A stretch of DNA of 64,000 nt from Eimeria necatrix (Eukaryota; Apicomplexa; Conoidasida; Eucoccidiorida; Eimeriidae): the NCBI RefSeq assembly GCF_000499385.1, contig NW_013654424.1:12501-76500 (forward strand). Reading direction: 5' to 3'. A program made the translations under genes and the position numbers. This document shows, in pieces, positions 46,060 to 57,114 of this stretch (the first letter of the stretch is position 1; the number at the start of each line of letters is the position of its first letter). The notes under the pieces are model-generated. The model was not told the origin of the DNA. It did not search any database and saw only the letters and a list, made by a program, of their open reading frames with translations.

Positions 46060-46983
46060 GCGCTGCAGCTTGGTCGCTTCATTTGTTCGAATTCAACTGC
46101 CAAAACAAAAACATTTAACTAAATTATCTCCGGAATTATAAAAGGGATCATAAAAAGATAAAAAAGAAAGAAAAGAACCCAGCGGCCGTCGCCCGCCGCC
46201 GCCGCCGCCGCGGGTCACTTGAGCGGCCTGCCGCGCCCGGGTGTAGCTACACTGGAAATTCCCCTTTTTCTTCACTTTAAATAATTAAAATAATTATTTC
46301 ATTTTTTTAATTCAAATTTTAATTAATTTCACTCAAACACGAGCCTGCAGGGAGCCTCCACGCCACAGCAGAAGACACTGCACCAGCTGCTAGCCGCCGC
46401 CTGCACACATGGCCTCGTAAACGGCAATTCTTGGCTTAATAAAGCAGTTTAACCACCAAAATAAAACAAAAAAGAAATTAATTTATTATTTGGGCAAAAT
46501 ATTTGGACAAAATAGCTTTTCCTGCGTTTTTAGCTTTTGATTTGCCGCCCTGAGCCCCTGAGGCCCCCAAAGGAACCCCGGGCCATTTCTGGGGCCTCTT
46601 GGGTTTTTTTGCGAATAAAACTGCCACGAAACTCTCCTCCATTTAAGCTGTTATTAAATACTTTTAAAAATATTTAAAAAAGATTTAAAAACAGCTGAAA
46701 TGGTGGAGAGTTTAGTGGCTTTTGAAGGAGCTTTCACTCAAGTGTCTTCTTGAAAACCCTGAGCTACTGCAGAAGCTGCATTAAAAAAAGGGTTTAATGC
46801 CAAATCTGGCAAATAAATAAAAATAAAACTAAATTTAAATACTTTATTTTGCCATTTTTATCTTTTTCGAACTTTATTTTGTCCTTTTATTTCCCTCGAA
46901 TGGCTCCTCCAGCTGCCAGAGCCTCTTCTATATAAAAGCCGCTCAGAAGCAAAAACAAAACAGCACAAACAGCCTAGCAGCAG

Positions 46984-47063
<80 letters not shown>

Positions 47064-47240
47064 GCAGCACTTTTTTCGGCTCAAAGAAAAGATTTAAAGA
47101 GCCCAAAGGGTTTGCTGCTGGGCCTTTTAAGTGCAGCAGGACTCACCAGCATTTAACTGAAAAGAAAACCCTCAAAAGAGCTGCCAGCAGCAGCAAATGT
47201 CTCTAATAAATAAATTAATTGAAATAAATAAATAAATAGA

Positions 47241-47283
<43 letters not shown>

Positions 47284-47480
47284 ATGAAAGCCTTAGAAAG
47301 TACCCAAAGTGGGTTTTTATTTATTTTGCTGCAGTTTAGAATTCGAGGTTCGGGTGCCCGTGGGGCCACTGAGCACATAAACCCTAAACCCTAAACCCTA
47401 AACCCTAAACCCTAAACCCTAAACCCTAAACCCTAAACCCTGAGCGTTAGGGTTTAGAAGCAGGTAGAGAGTTTGCGGGC
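46060..47480. other. Intergenic: AT-rich, CAG and CCCTAAA tracts
   Basis: AT-rich sequence with AATAAA-type words, a variant palindrome GGTGTAGCTACACT (46240), a CAG tract with regular CAGTAG interruptions (46976-47070), (AAAT)n at 47205-47285 and a CCCTAAA tract at 47376-47440. No coding island trusted. Confidence 0.65.
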
Positions 47481-47481
47481 A

Positions 47482-47745
47482 ATGGGAAATCACAAAAAAG
47501 AACTTGCATGCAAAATTATAGTGCCAGGCCTTCTCCCAGAAAAGCCTGCTTTGGCGCATCTCTCTTTGCTGCTGCTGCTGCTGCTGAGGCTGCTGCTGCT
47601 GCTGCTGCTGCTGCTGATGCTGCTGCTGCTGCTGCTGCTGCTGCTTTTTCTATCCCACAGAACTGATGCCCCCACAGTCTCGAAGAGCCAAGAACAGCGG
47701 CTGCTGTGTAGCTTCTGCAGCAAGTCTTCGGGTCCAAATTCTAGT
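47482..47745 (-). CDS. Possible exon after a telomere-like intron
   Basis: The minus strand, following ACACTAG at the edge of a CCCTAAA tract (47745-47790), reads FGPEDLLQKLHSSRCSWLFE, TVGASVLWDRK, a Ser run and KERCAKAGFSGRRPGTIIL. The plus strand is open too (TDAPTVSKSQEQRLLCSF). The acceptor-like AG directly next to the telomere-like tract favours minus. No family recognised. Confidence 0.33.
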
Positions 47746-47790
47746 GTTTAGGGTTTAGGATTTAGGGTTTAGGGTTTAGGGTTTAGGGTT
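47745..47790. repeat. TTTAGGG tract
   Basis: Six units with one variant (TTTAGGA), immediately upstream on minus of the exon described at 47482-47745. Confidence 0.85.
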
Positions 47791-47897
47791 AAGGCATTGG
47801 CTCTTAGTCTCGATGTCCCTACAAAGCAAAAATACCAACTCTGAAGCCTTTTATAACGATGGCGCCCGGTGAGGGTTTGGCTGGGAAAACACAAGGC

Positions 47898-47944
<47 letters not shown>

Positions 47945-48230
47945 GCTGCTGCTACCGCTGCTGCTGCTGCTACTGCTTTGTGGGGCTGCTGCAAATTGGC
48001 GCTGCAGATGCGCTGCAGCGATTTTCTGAATTTTTAATTAAATCAAATAAATATTTATTTCTTTTCTTTTGCATTTTTTATTAAATTCAAAAATGGGAGA
48101 AAGGGGGGCCCCCTGTGAAGCTCTTTGGGGCCCCTTGTGCTGCAGCAGCTCGAGCTAGACTAGCAGCCTTTTATGGAATTTGCTGCTGCTGCTTTTTCTC
48201 TATTTGCTGCTGCTGCGTGCTGCTGCTACT

Positions 48231-48525
48231 GCTGCTGCGTGCTGCTGCGTGCTGCTGCGTGCTGCTGCGTGCTGCTGCGTGCTGCTGCGTGCTGCTGCGT
48301 GCTGCTGCATGCTGCTGCGTGCTGCTGCGTGCTGCTGCGTGCTGCTGCGTGCTGCTGCGTGCTGCTGCGTGCTGCTGCGTGCTGCCTCTTGCTGCTGCGT
48401 GCCGCTGCTTGCTGCTGCGTGCTGCTGCGTGCTGCTGCGTGCTGCTGCGTGCTGCTGCTTGCTGCTGCGTGCTGCTGCGCGCTGCTGCGTGCTGCTGCGT
48501 GCTGCTGCGTGCTGCTGTGTGCAGC
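48231..48525 (+). repeat. 10-bp tandem array GCTGCTGCGT
   Basis: About 29 tandem units with a period of exactly 10 bases and a few variants (GCTGCTGCAT, GCTGCTGCTT). Because 10 is not a multiple of 3 and no unit contains a stop, each plus frame reads the same decapeptide LLRAAACCCV in a different register. It lies in a region with no trusted gene. Confidence 0.95.
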
Positions 48526-48782
48526 AAGACCTCCTGTGTGTACTGTCTTACTTTCTTATCATCTCCTGCGTTTCGGTCTTCAGCATTATTTTCATTTTTC
48601 TTTTTATAAAAAGTTTCCTTTTTTAAATTCAGTTTTATTTGTTTGCTTTCCCTCTGCTGCGCGCCTGCTGCTGCTGCAGCAGGAGCGCTCGAACAGCACT
48701 CACCAGCCTTTCTGCGCAACTTTTTGCTGAATTAATTTTCTAAAACTTTAAAATAATTTATTTTTTAATTTAAAGTTAACAT

Positions 48783-48955
48783 TTATTTTAAAACGGCGAA
48801 GTCAGAGCTGGAAAACACGCGAGCGGGACTGCTGTTATCGACAGTGTCTTGCTGCTGCTGCGGCTGTTGAGCTGCTGCAGCTGCTGCTGTTGCTGCTGCT
48901 GCTGCTTCGGCTTGTTTAACACTGCAACTAGCGTCAGAACAGAACTCTTTGAACT
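48783..48955 (-). CDS. C-terminal exon of an unidentified protein
   Basis: After an AG at the end of ATATTTGTAAG (48936) the minus strand reads FKEFCSDASCSVKQAEAAAA, Ala/Gln runs and DTVDNSSPARVFSSSDFAVL, with K-stop at 48783. An A/T-rich 3' region follows. An upstream exon may be the minus-strand island VEERLVPVFGVRAPWGISYY (near 49190-49130), but plus-strand frames are open there too. No family recognised. Confidence 0.45.
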
Positions 48956-49152
48956 TACAAATATATTTAATTTGTCAATTAGACATTTAAGAGGGAGACA
49001 AAGCAGCAAAGCAGCAGAAGGGTCACTGGCCTGCTGCATGCGCCTCGGGAGCAGGGCCCCCCAGCCGAAGATTGCAGCAGCAGCAACTGCAGCAGCAGCT
49101 GCAGCAGCAGCAGCAGCACCTGCCTTGCCTTTTTATTTGCACATAATAAGAA

Positions 49153-49646
49153 ATGCCCCAAGGGGCACGGACTCCAAACACCGGCACTAGCCTCTCTTCC
49201 ACGGCTGCCCCGCCGCAGCAGCAGCAGCAGCTGCTGCCTCTGCAGCAGCAGCAGCTGCAGCAGCAGCAGCTGCAGCAGCAACAACAGCAAAACGGCTGTT
49301 CCTTTTGTGACACAAGGAGAGCTGGAGCCAGACAGGTTGAGCCATTTGGCTCCTCTGCTGCTGCCTCTCGCCTGTGCGCCAGCAGCAGCCGCAGCAGCAG
49401 CAGCAGCAGCAACCGCGGCAGCAGCAGCAGCAGCAGCAGCAGCTGTTACACCGAGTCGTTCCAAGCTGCATGGGCTGGCTTGCAAGGGAAGCATCGGGAG
49501 CAGGAACCGGGAAAGTGGCAGCAGCAGCAGCTGCTGCTGCAGCAACAGCTGTGGCAGCAGCAGCAGCAGCTGTGGCAGCAGCAGCAGCCTCAGTGGAGGC
49601 GCCGCAGGAGGGCACAAGGAGGTGCAGCACAGCCAACTGTGGCGCT

Positions 49647-49679
<33 letters not shown>

Positions 49680-49755
49680 TGAAGCAGCAGCTCGAGCAGC
49701 AACAGCGATTTTCCATGGAATTGCTGCGACAGTGGTAACCCTGCAGGGCTTAGTT

Positions 49756-49829
<74 letters not shown>

Positions 49830-50227
49830 GCAGCAGGGGTCATACGTAGATTCTGTTTTGAAGCTTCTGCCCTGCAGCTCCAGCAGCAGCAGCGACAAGA
49901 GCAGCAGCAACGCAGATTGGGGTGTCTGTACACTGTTTGCACAGCGGGAGGGAGCAGCAGCAAACTTTGCTGCTGCTGCTGCTGCTGCAGCCACCCGCGC
50001 CACGACGTCTGCTGCAGCTGTCGCGGCAGCAGCAGCAGCCACTGCAGCAGGAGCTACAGCAGCTGCTGCTACCTCTGCTGCAGCAGCAGCAACGACCGCT
50101 ACTGTGGCTGCGGGAGCAGCAGCTGCAGCAGCAGCAGCGGCTGCAGCAACAGCTGGAGTTGCTCGATTTGCTGCTGCTGTGGGGCCCACCCAGGCCGCCC
50201 AGCCTGCAACTTCTCGTGAGCCAGGAG

Positions 50228-50267
<40 letters not shown>

Positions 50268-50418
50268 TGCAGCAGGAAAAGCAGCAGCACCTGAAGCAGC
50301 GGCAGCAGAAGCAGCAACAGCAGCAGCAAGCTGGGGAAGGCATTTTGGCTCTAAGGGGGCCTGTAGACGCCGCAACAGTTGTCTTTGTTGACTGCAGCAG
50401 CAGCAGCAGCTGCTGCAG

Positions 50419-50452
<34 letters not shown>

Positions 50453-50473
50453 GATGGAGGAGTCTCCGCCTAA
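49153..50473 (+). CDS. Gln-rich coiled-coil protein (multi-exon)
   Basis: Plus-strand islands: VTQGELEPDRLSHLAPLLLP (49307-49366) and HKEVQHSQLWRFQQQ, then EQQQRFSMELLRQ ending at a donor GTAACC (49735). A later exon starts after CTGCTGCAG at 49990: PPAPRRLLQLSRQQQQ, LLWLREQQLQQQQRLQQQLE, LLDLLLLWGPPRPPSLQLLV and AGEGILALRGPVDAATVVFV, ending at TAA 50471-50473. Heptad-like Leu spacing suggests coiled coil. A palindrome copy lies at 49921. The stop overlaps the next gene's start (ATG 50454). Exons between 49735 and 49990 are not fixed. No family recognised. Confidence 0.45.
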
Positions 50474-50636
50474 GCCGTGGCAGCAGCAGCAGCAGCAGCA
50501 GCCACTGGCGCTGCCCTTCACCTTCAGCAGCAACAACTTGCCTGCTGCTAGCCCGACAGCAGCAGCAACGCCTGCTGCTGCTGCTGCTCCTGACAGCAGC
50601 AGCACGGGCGTTGCCTTGTACGAGCAGCAGCCCCGT

Positions 50637-50668
<32 letters not shown>

Positions 50669-50811
50669 TGCCTCTCTATATGCAGCAACTCATGGGGCCC
50701 CCAGCTACGAGGGGGGCCCCCTGGGGCCCTTCTATGCAGCAGGAACAGGGTACTATGGGGCCCCCTACGGGGGTTATGGGAGTTGGACCTATGGGGGATA
50801 TGGTGGTGAGT

Positions 50812-50845
<34 letters not shown>

Positions 50846-51169
50846 CTTTGCTGCTGCTGTTGAAGGGTGGGCTGCTGCTGCTGCCGCTGTTTTCGCTGTT
50901 GCTGTTGCCGTTGTTTCGTTGCTGCTGCTGCTGCTGTTCGCCTTGCCGCAAAGCTGTTTGCTTGCTGCGTCGGCGAAATTGCTGCTGCTGAACTTGCTGC
51001 TGTTGCTGCTGCTGCTGCACTTGCAGCAGCAGCAGCAGCGCCTGCAGCAGCTCGGCGCTGCCGCCTCCTTGGCCGTCAGCAGCGGCTTCACCCGCAGCAC
51101 TGCCAGCAGCAGCAGCAGCCGCAGCAGGGCATCCGCAGCGCAGCAGCCGCAGCAGCAGCCGCAGCAGCC

Positions 51170-51213
<44 letters not shown>

Positions 51214-51383
51214 TTGCTGCTGGCGTGTGCTTGCAGGACCTTCTTACCTCAGCGGCGCCATGGAAAGCCTGGCTCGAGCTTCTGCTTTGCTGCATGCACA
51301 AAGTTATTTTATAGATCACATTAGCAGCCACGCGTTGCTGCTGCAGCAGCACTTGGTGTCGCTGCGGGGCTGCGCGCGTTCGT

Positions 51384-51421
<38 letters not shown>

Positions 51422-51761
51422 GCGCGCCTCGCGGGCTGCGCCGCCGCTGCGGCCCGCAGGGCCGGCAAAGGCCTCGCCGCTGCTGCTGCTGCTGCTGCTG
51501 CTGCGCCCCACGTCCTCGGCCTGCAGCAGCAGCAGCTGCTGCAGCAGCTGCTGCCTGATGTCTGCTTGCCCGAAGACCAGTGCAGCACGGCAGACAGCGC
51601 CAGCAGCAGCACCACCAGCAGCAGAAACAGCAGCAGCAGCAGCAGCAGCAGCACTACCAGCAGCAGCAGTGGGGATGAAGCCGAGCAGCAAAATGGCAGC
51701 TTCGAGGTAGAGGCCTTGTCCACAAGACAGGCTTTGTTGAGACTTGTAGAGAGAATCAGGT

Positions 51762-51794
<33 letters not shown>

Positions 51795-51797
51795 CAA

Positions 51798-51858
<61 letters not shown>

Positions 51859-51930
51859 GGCTGCACCAAAAAGGAGCTCGTAGTATTGCTTCCTTTACAA
51901 TTGTGCGGCTACTGACGCTGCTGCTGCTTT

Positions 51931-51961
<31 letters not shown>

Positions 51962-52056
51962 TGCGGTACAGGAGGCTGGCGCTGCTGCTGCTGCTGCTGC
52001 TGGCCCTCAACTTGCTGCTGCTGTACCGGCGGAGGCAGCGGAAAAGAATTCCCTGA
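50454..52056 (+). CDS. PEX13-like peroxin (tentative), three exons
   Basis: Exons 50454-50805, 51237-51759 and 51972-52056 join in phase (GTGAGT and GTCAGC donors) and give 319 residues. The N-terminus MEESPPKPWQQ with a downstream Gly/Tyr-rich segment (FYAAGTGYYGAPYGGYGSW, TYGGYGG) is the arrangement seen in PEX13, which starts with a PPKPWE box followed by YGGY repeats. Helical segments follow (MESLARASALLHAQSYFIDH, LLLQQHLVSLRGCA), then STRQALLRLVERIRR and a C-terminal membrane segment LALLLLLLLALNLLLLY with a basic tail. PEX13 is the peroxisomal docking factor for PEX5/PEX14. No SH3 domain is present, as in plant PEX13. Peroxisomes in coccidia are debated, so the name is provisional; a Gly/Tyr-rich tail-anchored protein of another kind is the alternative. 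Confidence 0.6.
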
Positions 52057-52084
52057 AGCCCCATATGCTGCCTTTCCCATTTCA

Positions 52085-53240
52085 CCAAAATGTACCCAAA
52101 GGGGCCCCCCAGGGGCCCCCCAGGGGCCCCCCAGGGGCCCCCCAGGGGCCCCCAAGGGGCCCCCCAGGGGCCCCCAAGGGGCCTCCCTGGGTCTTCCCAG
52201 GGGCCCCCAAGGGGCCCCCCAAGGGGCCTCCCAGGGGCCCCCAAGGGGCCCCCAAGGGGCCGCCGAGAGGCCCCTGAGGGTACCTTAGGGGGCTTTGAAG
52301 GGTAGCCGTGGGGGCCCCAAGGGGGCCCCTGGGGGCCCCCAAGGGACTCCCAAGGGGCCCCCGAGAGGCCCTCAAGGGCCGCCTGAAAGGCTCTTAAGCA
52401 GCTCAAGGGGCCCCACAAATTTAATTCTTGTGGGGCCCCCAGGGGCCCCACAAAGTGGTGACTTGGGGGCCCTTTAGAGGGCCCCCAAGGGGTCCGGAGG
52501 CCCTCTGAAGTGCTGGGGGCCCCCGGGGGCCCCAGCATTTTGGGGGCCCCCAGGGTCTAAAAGGCTCTCCAGACTTTACCATTACTGGGTTCTCTTCAGT
52601 GCCTTTAGGGGCCCCAAAAAGGGTCTCTTTGGGGCCCCCCAAGGGCCCTTATGGGGCCCCACAGGGGCCCTTAAGGGGCCCCTGGAAGGGGCCTCAGGGG
52701 TCAGGGGGCCCCCAAACTTGGGGCCCCCTGGGGCCCCCCAGGAGGCCCTGAAGGGATCCCAAGAGATAAGATGGCAAGGGGGGCCCCCCTGAGGGGGTTT
52801 TGAATCTGTAGGGGGCCCCTGCATCTGTTCGAGTTGTTTTATACGCTGTAATTGGTTTAAATGCTGCTGCTGCTGCTGCTGCAGCAGCAGCAGCAGCAGC
52901 AGAACCCCCAGAGTCACTGCACAGTATATGCCACTGGAGGTTTCAGAGGGCCCGTAGGGGCCCCTGAGGGCCCCTGCAGCCTCCCCTTATAGTGCCCCCC
53001 CTGCTGGGCTTGCTGGGCTTCCTAGGGGCCCCCTAAGGGGCCCCCCTAAGGGGCCCCCGGGGTCCCCTGAGGGGCCCCCCGGGGCCCATGAGGGGCCCGC
53101 AGGGGCCCCTGAGGGGCCCCCCGGGGCCCCAAAGGGGCCCTAAGGCATTCCGTTATGAAGGCCCAAGATGTGGGGGCCCCCCAATAGGTTGGGGGGCCCC
53201 CTTGGGGGCCCACCAATCCCAGGGTTAACAGCGCTAGGCA
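52085..53240. repeat. GGGGCCCC megatract
   Basis: Over 1.1 kb of GGGGCCCC/GGGGCCCCCCA repeats with 10-15 base steps, loosening into longer units (GGGGCCCCNNNAGGGCCC) after 52400. Frames are open (GPPRGPPGAPQ) but contain no unique island. A short CTG/CAG tract lies at 52862-52900. Confidence 0.92.
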
Positions 53241-53256
53241 TGGCTGCAGCGGCGCA

Positions 53257-53710
53257 GTGAAGCAGCAGCAGCAGCAGCTGCAGCAGCAGCAGCAGCAGCA
53301 GCAGCAGCTGCAGCAGCAGCAGCCCTTTGGGGTTTTTTTGGAAAGGACTGTGCAGACTCTGTGGCTAAGACGTTTGTGGCGTTTGCTGCTGCCGCTTTTG
53401 CTGCCGCTGCCTTTGCTGCCGTCGTTGCTGCTGCTGTTTTTGCTGCTGCTGCGTTTGCTGCAGCTGCTGCGTTTGCTGCAGCTGCTGCGTTTGCTGCTGC
53501 TGCTGTGTTTGCTGCTGCTGCTCCTGGCTTTGCTCCTGCTAAGTATGGTGCTGCTGCTTTAGCTGCTTTTTCCTTTGCTGCTGCTGCGTTTGCTGCAGCT
53601 GCTGCGTTTGCTGCAGCTGCTGCGTTTGCTGCTGCTTGTGCGTTTGCTGCTGCTGCTGCGCTTGCTGCTGCTGCTGCTTTTGCTGCTACGGCGGAGCCTG
53701 CTAGCTATCT
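53257..53710. repeat. CAG tract and TTTGCTGCTGCTGCG array
   Basis: After a CAG run (53259-53320) come two blocks of 15- and 18-base units of the form TTTGCTGCNGCTGCG (53380-53530 and 53570-53690). In one plus frame these read FAAAA pentapeptides. All frames are low complexity, so I do not call a gene. Confidence 0.7.
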
Positions 53711-53854
53711 CCTAGTTTAAAGCATGCAAAGTATTTCTTTAAAGACATGAATGCAAATAAACAAAAATGCATTTTAAACAAAATTCAAATTGGGCTGGAG
53801 GACAAGCCTTGTTTGCCTGTACATACACTCAAGCCGACTTGACCCATTAGGTCT

Positions 53855-54146
53855 TCATATATAAATATAAATATATAAATATAAATATATAAATATAAAT
53901 ATATAAATATAAATATAAAAATATAAATATATAAATATAAATATATAAATGTAAATATTGTAAATGTAAATATGTAAATATAAATATATATAAATATATA
54001 AATGCACATATAAATATGTACATCTATATATATAAATATGTATAAATATGTACATTTATGTATATATATGTATATTATATCTATATATATATATATAAAT
54101 ATATAAATGTATATATAAATATGCACATCTATATATATATATATGA

Positions 54147-54223
<77 letters not shown>

Positions 54224-54545
54224 AATCTATGTACAAATGTATACATAAATATATATATATATATGCATATATATAGAGGTATATATATATGTATATGTAT
54301 GTCTATATATGTATATATATATAATGTGCATATATGTGTGCATATATATATGCATATATATATAATGTATAGAGAACTTGTGAATTACTCGCGCTTGGGC
54401 TATAAAAACAAACATGTATAACTACATATATATATATAGACACGTATATATATAATATATATATATATATAGACATATATATCAGTAAACATATATATGT
54501 ATATTATGTATATATGTATATATATATTATATATATAGTCCATAT
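53855..54545. repeat. TA-rich array
   Basis: TATAAATA units (53860-53990), TA runs (54050-54230) and TATATG variants to 54545. A palindrome copy lies just outside at 53818. Confidence 0.9.
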
Positions 54546-54596
54546 ACGTATACAGCCCACCATTGTTAGTACCCTATATATCTTTGGGCGCATGCA

Positions 54597-54920
54597 ACGG
54601 GGGGCCCGCCAGCGTCACCAAAGGGGCCCCGAAGGGCCCCACAGGGGCCCCCAGGGGCCCCCAGGGGCCCCCAGGGGCTCCCAGGGGCCCCCAAGGCCCC
54701 CACAGGGGCCCCACAGGGGCCCCTAGAGGACCCGTAGGGGGCCCCAAGAGAGGCCTCACAGGGGCCCCACTGGAGTCCTAAAAGAGGCCCCACAAGGGTC
54801 TTAGAAGGGGCCCCACAGGGGCCCCAAAGGGGCCCCCCGCTACTTCTTGGGGGCCCAGTGGGCCTTCTGGGTGGCACTGGGGGCCCCTCGGGAAGTGGCT
54901 AGGGGGCCCCTGTGGGCTTT
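54597..54920. repeat. GGGGCCCC array
   Basis: GGGGCCCC repeats directly following the TA array, mostly in 10-13 base steps with CCACAG and CCCAG linkers. Confidence 0.9.
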
Positions 54921-55019
54921 TCTTTGGGCCTTTTGAACTTAAAAGAAAAACAAATAAAATCAGTGGAGGCTTTTATAAATAAATATCATTTAAATATAAA
55001 GATGTGCAAGATTACGGGT

Positions 55020-55250
55020 GTAGACTATATATATAGATATAAATAGAAATATATAAATATATAAATATACTATATATATATATATTTATATATATATATA
55101 AACATATATATATAAATATATATATATATAAATAAATATATAAATATATATATAAATATATATATATATATAAATATATATATAAATATATATATATCAT
55201 TATATATATACAAATATGTATATATATATATATATTATATGCAAATGGAT
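55020..55250. repeat. TA-rich array
   Basis: TATATAAA and TA runs, as in the 53.9 kb array. Confidence 0.88.
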
Positions 55251-55327
55251 TTAAAGCAGAGCTCGCAGCAGCTGGCTTAAGACGGAAACGCTGCACAGCA
55301 GCGTCACGGGCAGCAACGGCAGCAGCA

Positions 55328-55374
<47 letters not shown>

Positions 55375-55404
55375 TAGAAAATGTAAAAGACAGGAGGAAT
55401 CCAA
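55240..55404 (-). CDS. Possible N-terminal exon of a small protein
   Basis: The minus strand from ATG 55404 reads [15 protein letters not shown], a poly-Ala run, then [20 protein letters not shown] and LNPFA before the TA array. The hydrophobic start could be a signal sequence. No 3' boundary can be placed, because the array may be its intron. No family recognised. Confidence 0.28.
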
Positions 55405-55489
55405 GCAAAGACTAAACCTTCAAAGGCCAACAAAGGCTGAGAGCCTTAACACATATTTTGTCGCTTTAAAGAAGTGCAATAATATAAAC

Positions 55490-56190
55490 CCAGGGGCCCC
55501 TCAGGGGCCCCTGGGCCCTTTGGGGGCCCCTGGGCCCTTTGGGGGCCCCTGGGCCCTTTGGGGGCCCCTGGGCCCTTTGGGGGCCCCTGGGCCTTTGCCC
55601 TTCAGAGCCCCAGGGGCCCCTCACTGAGGCCCTTTGGGGGCCCTAGGAGGCCCCTGTGGGGCCCCTATGGGGGCCCCTAAATGGCTCTTGAGGGGCCCCT
55701 GGGATCCCGAAAGTCCTTCTTAATGGCTGTTCTGGGTTTGGGGGCCCCAAGAGGGCCTCAGTGCTTGCAAAGGGGCCCCAAGGGGCCCCCCAGACTCTGC
55801 GAACCAGGGCCTCAAGGGGCCCCCTCTAGATCATTTTAGGGCCCCACAGGGGCCCCCACAACTGGAGCCCACAGGGGCCCCTCTCGAGCTCTTGAGGGCC
55901 TCCATTAGGGGCCCCACAGAGGCCTCAAAAGTCAGAAGCTCCCAAAGGCACCTGCGAGGCCCCTGTGGGGCACGAGGGGGGCCCCTGCGGGGGCCTTGGG
56001 GGCCCCTGTGGGGCCCCAGGAGGCCCCGTGCCGGTGGGGCCCCAGGGGGCCCCCTTAAGCGCCCAGGGGCCCCCTGCGGGCCTTCACGAGGGCCCCCGCG
56101 GAGCTCTCGGGGGGCCCCCTGGGGGGCCCCTGGGGGGCCCCTGGGGGCCCCCTGGGGGCCCCCTGGGGGCCCCCTGGGGGCCCTGAAAAG
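55490..56190. repeat. GGGGCCCC array
   Basis: Includes five units of GGGGCCCCTGGGCCCTTTGG at about 19-20 base spacing (55494-55590), degenerate copies to 56000, and a final compact run of GGGGGCCCCCT (56105-56185). No gene. Confidence 0.92.
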
Positions 56191-56399
56191 GCGCTTTTTT
56201 GGGGTTGATTGGCCGCTAGATGGGGCCGTTGAAAAGGGTCTCGTACCCCTTTTGGGGAATGTCGAGGGCCCAGGGAGGAACTACTAAAGTGGGGGGAAAG
56301 AATCGGGCGGAAGGGCCTGGGACTTTGGGCCTGTGGGGAGACAGAGCGAATTTGCCATTTAATTGGGTTTATTTTTGCTCTTTTTTCATCATTTTTGCC

Positions 56400-56760
56400 T
56401 GTTTTTGAAGCACTTTTGGACCATTTATTGCCTATTTATTGCCTATTTATTGTTTATTTATTGCTTATTTATTGGTTATTTATTGTTTATTTATTGCTTA
56501 TTTGTTATTTATTCGTTTATTGGCTTTTATTTGCTTTTGTTTGATTGCTTTTTAGGCTTTTGGGATTTTAACTGCGAGGCGTTTTGCCGCTGTTATGCGC
56601 ACCTGCGAAACAGCCAGCCTTTAATTAATTAATTAATTAATTAATTAATTAATTAATTAATTAATTAATTAATTAATTAATTAACTAATTAATTAACTAA
56701 TTAATTACTAATAAATAACTAAATAAATAAATAAACTAATTAATGAATTTAATGAAGGCA
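56400..56760. repeat. TTTATTG and (TTAA)n repeats
   Basis: ATTTATTGCCTATTTATTG-type repeats (56420-56520), about 50 bases of mixed sequence, then (TTAA)n and AATAAATA runs (56620-56745). No gene. Confidence 0.85.
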
Positions 56761-57013
56761 GTTGTATTCTTAAAGGGCTTTCGCTGTATTTAAATGCTTC
56801 TAGGGCTTCAGTGCCATTTCTGGTGTCTGTGGGGTGTCTGTGTCTTTTGTTTTGCTGCTTCAATTCTTTTCTACTTTTTTGTTTTTGTCTTTTTTTGTTT
56901 CTTTTTTATTTCCTTTATCTTCTAAAACTGTCTGCAGCAAAGAGGTGCTTTCTGGGACTTTTTAGGTGTCTGTACACCCGGAAAGTGTGGGGCGAGCGCG
57001 ACTCCGTGCCGCT

Positions 57014-57111
<98 letters not shown>

Positions 57112-57114
57112 TCG

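Noticed and set aside
52090..52538. Collagen-like GPP repeat proteins
   Set aside because: Frames in the GGGGCCCC tract have no unique flanking islands and occur equally on both strands.
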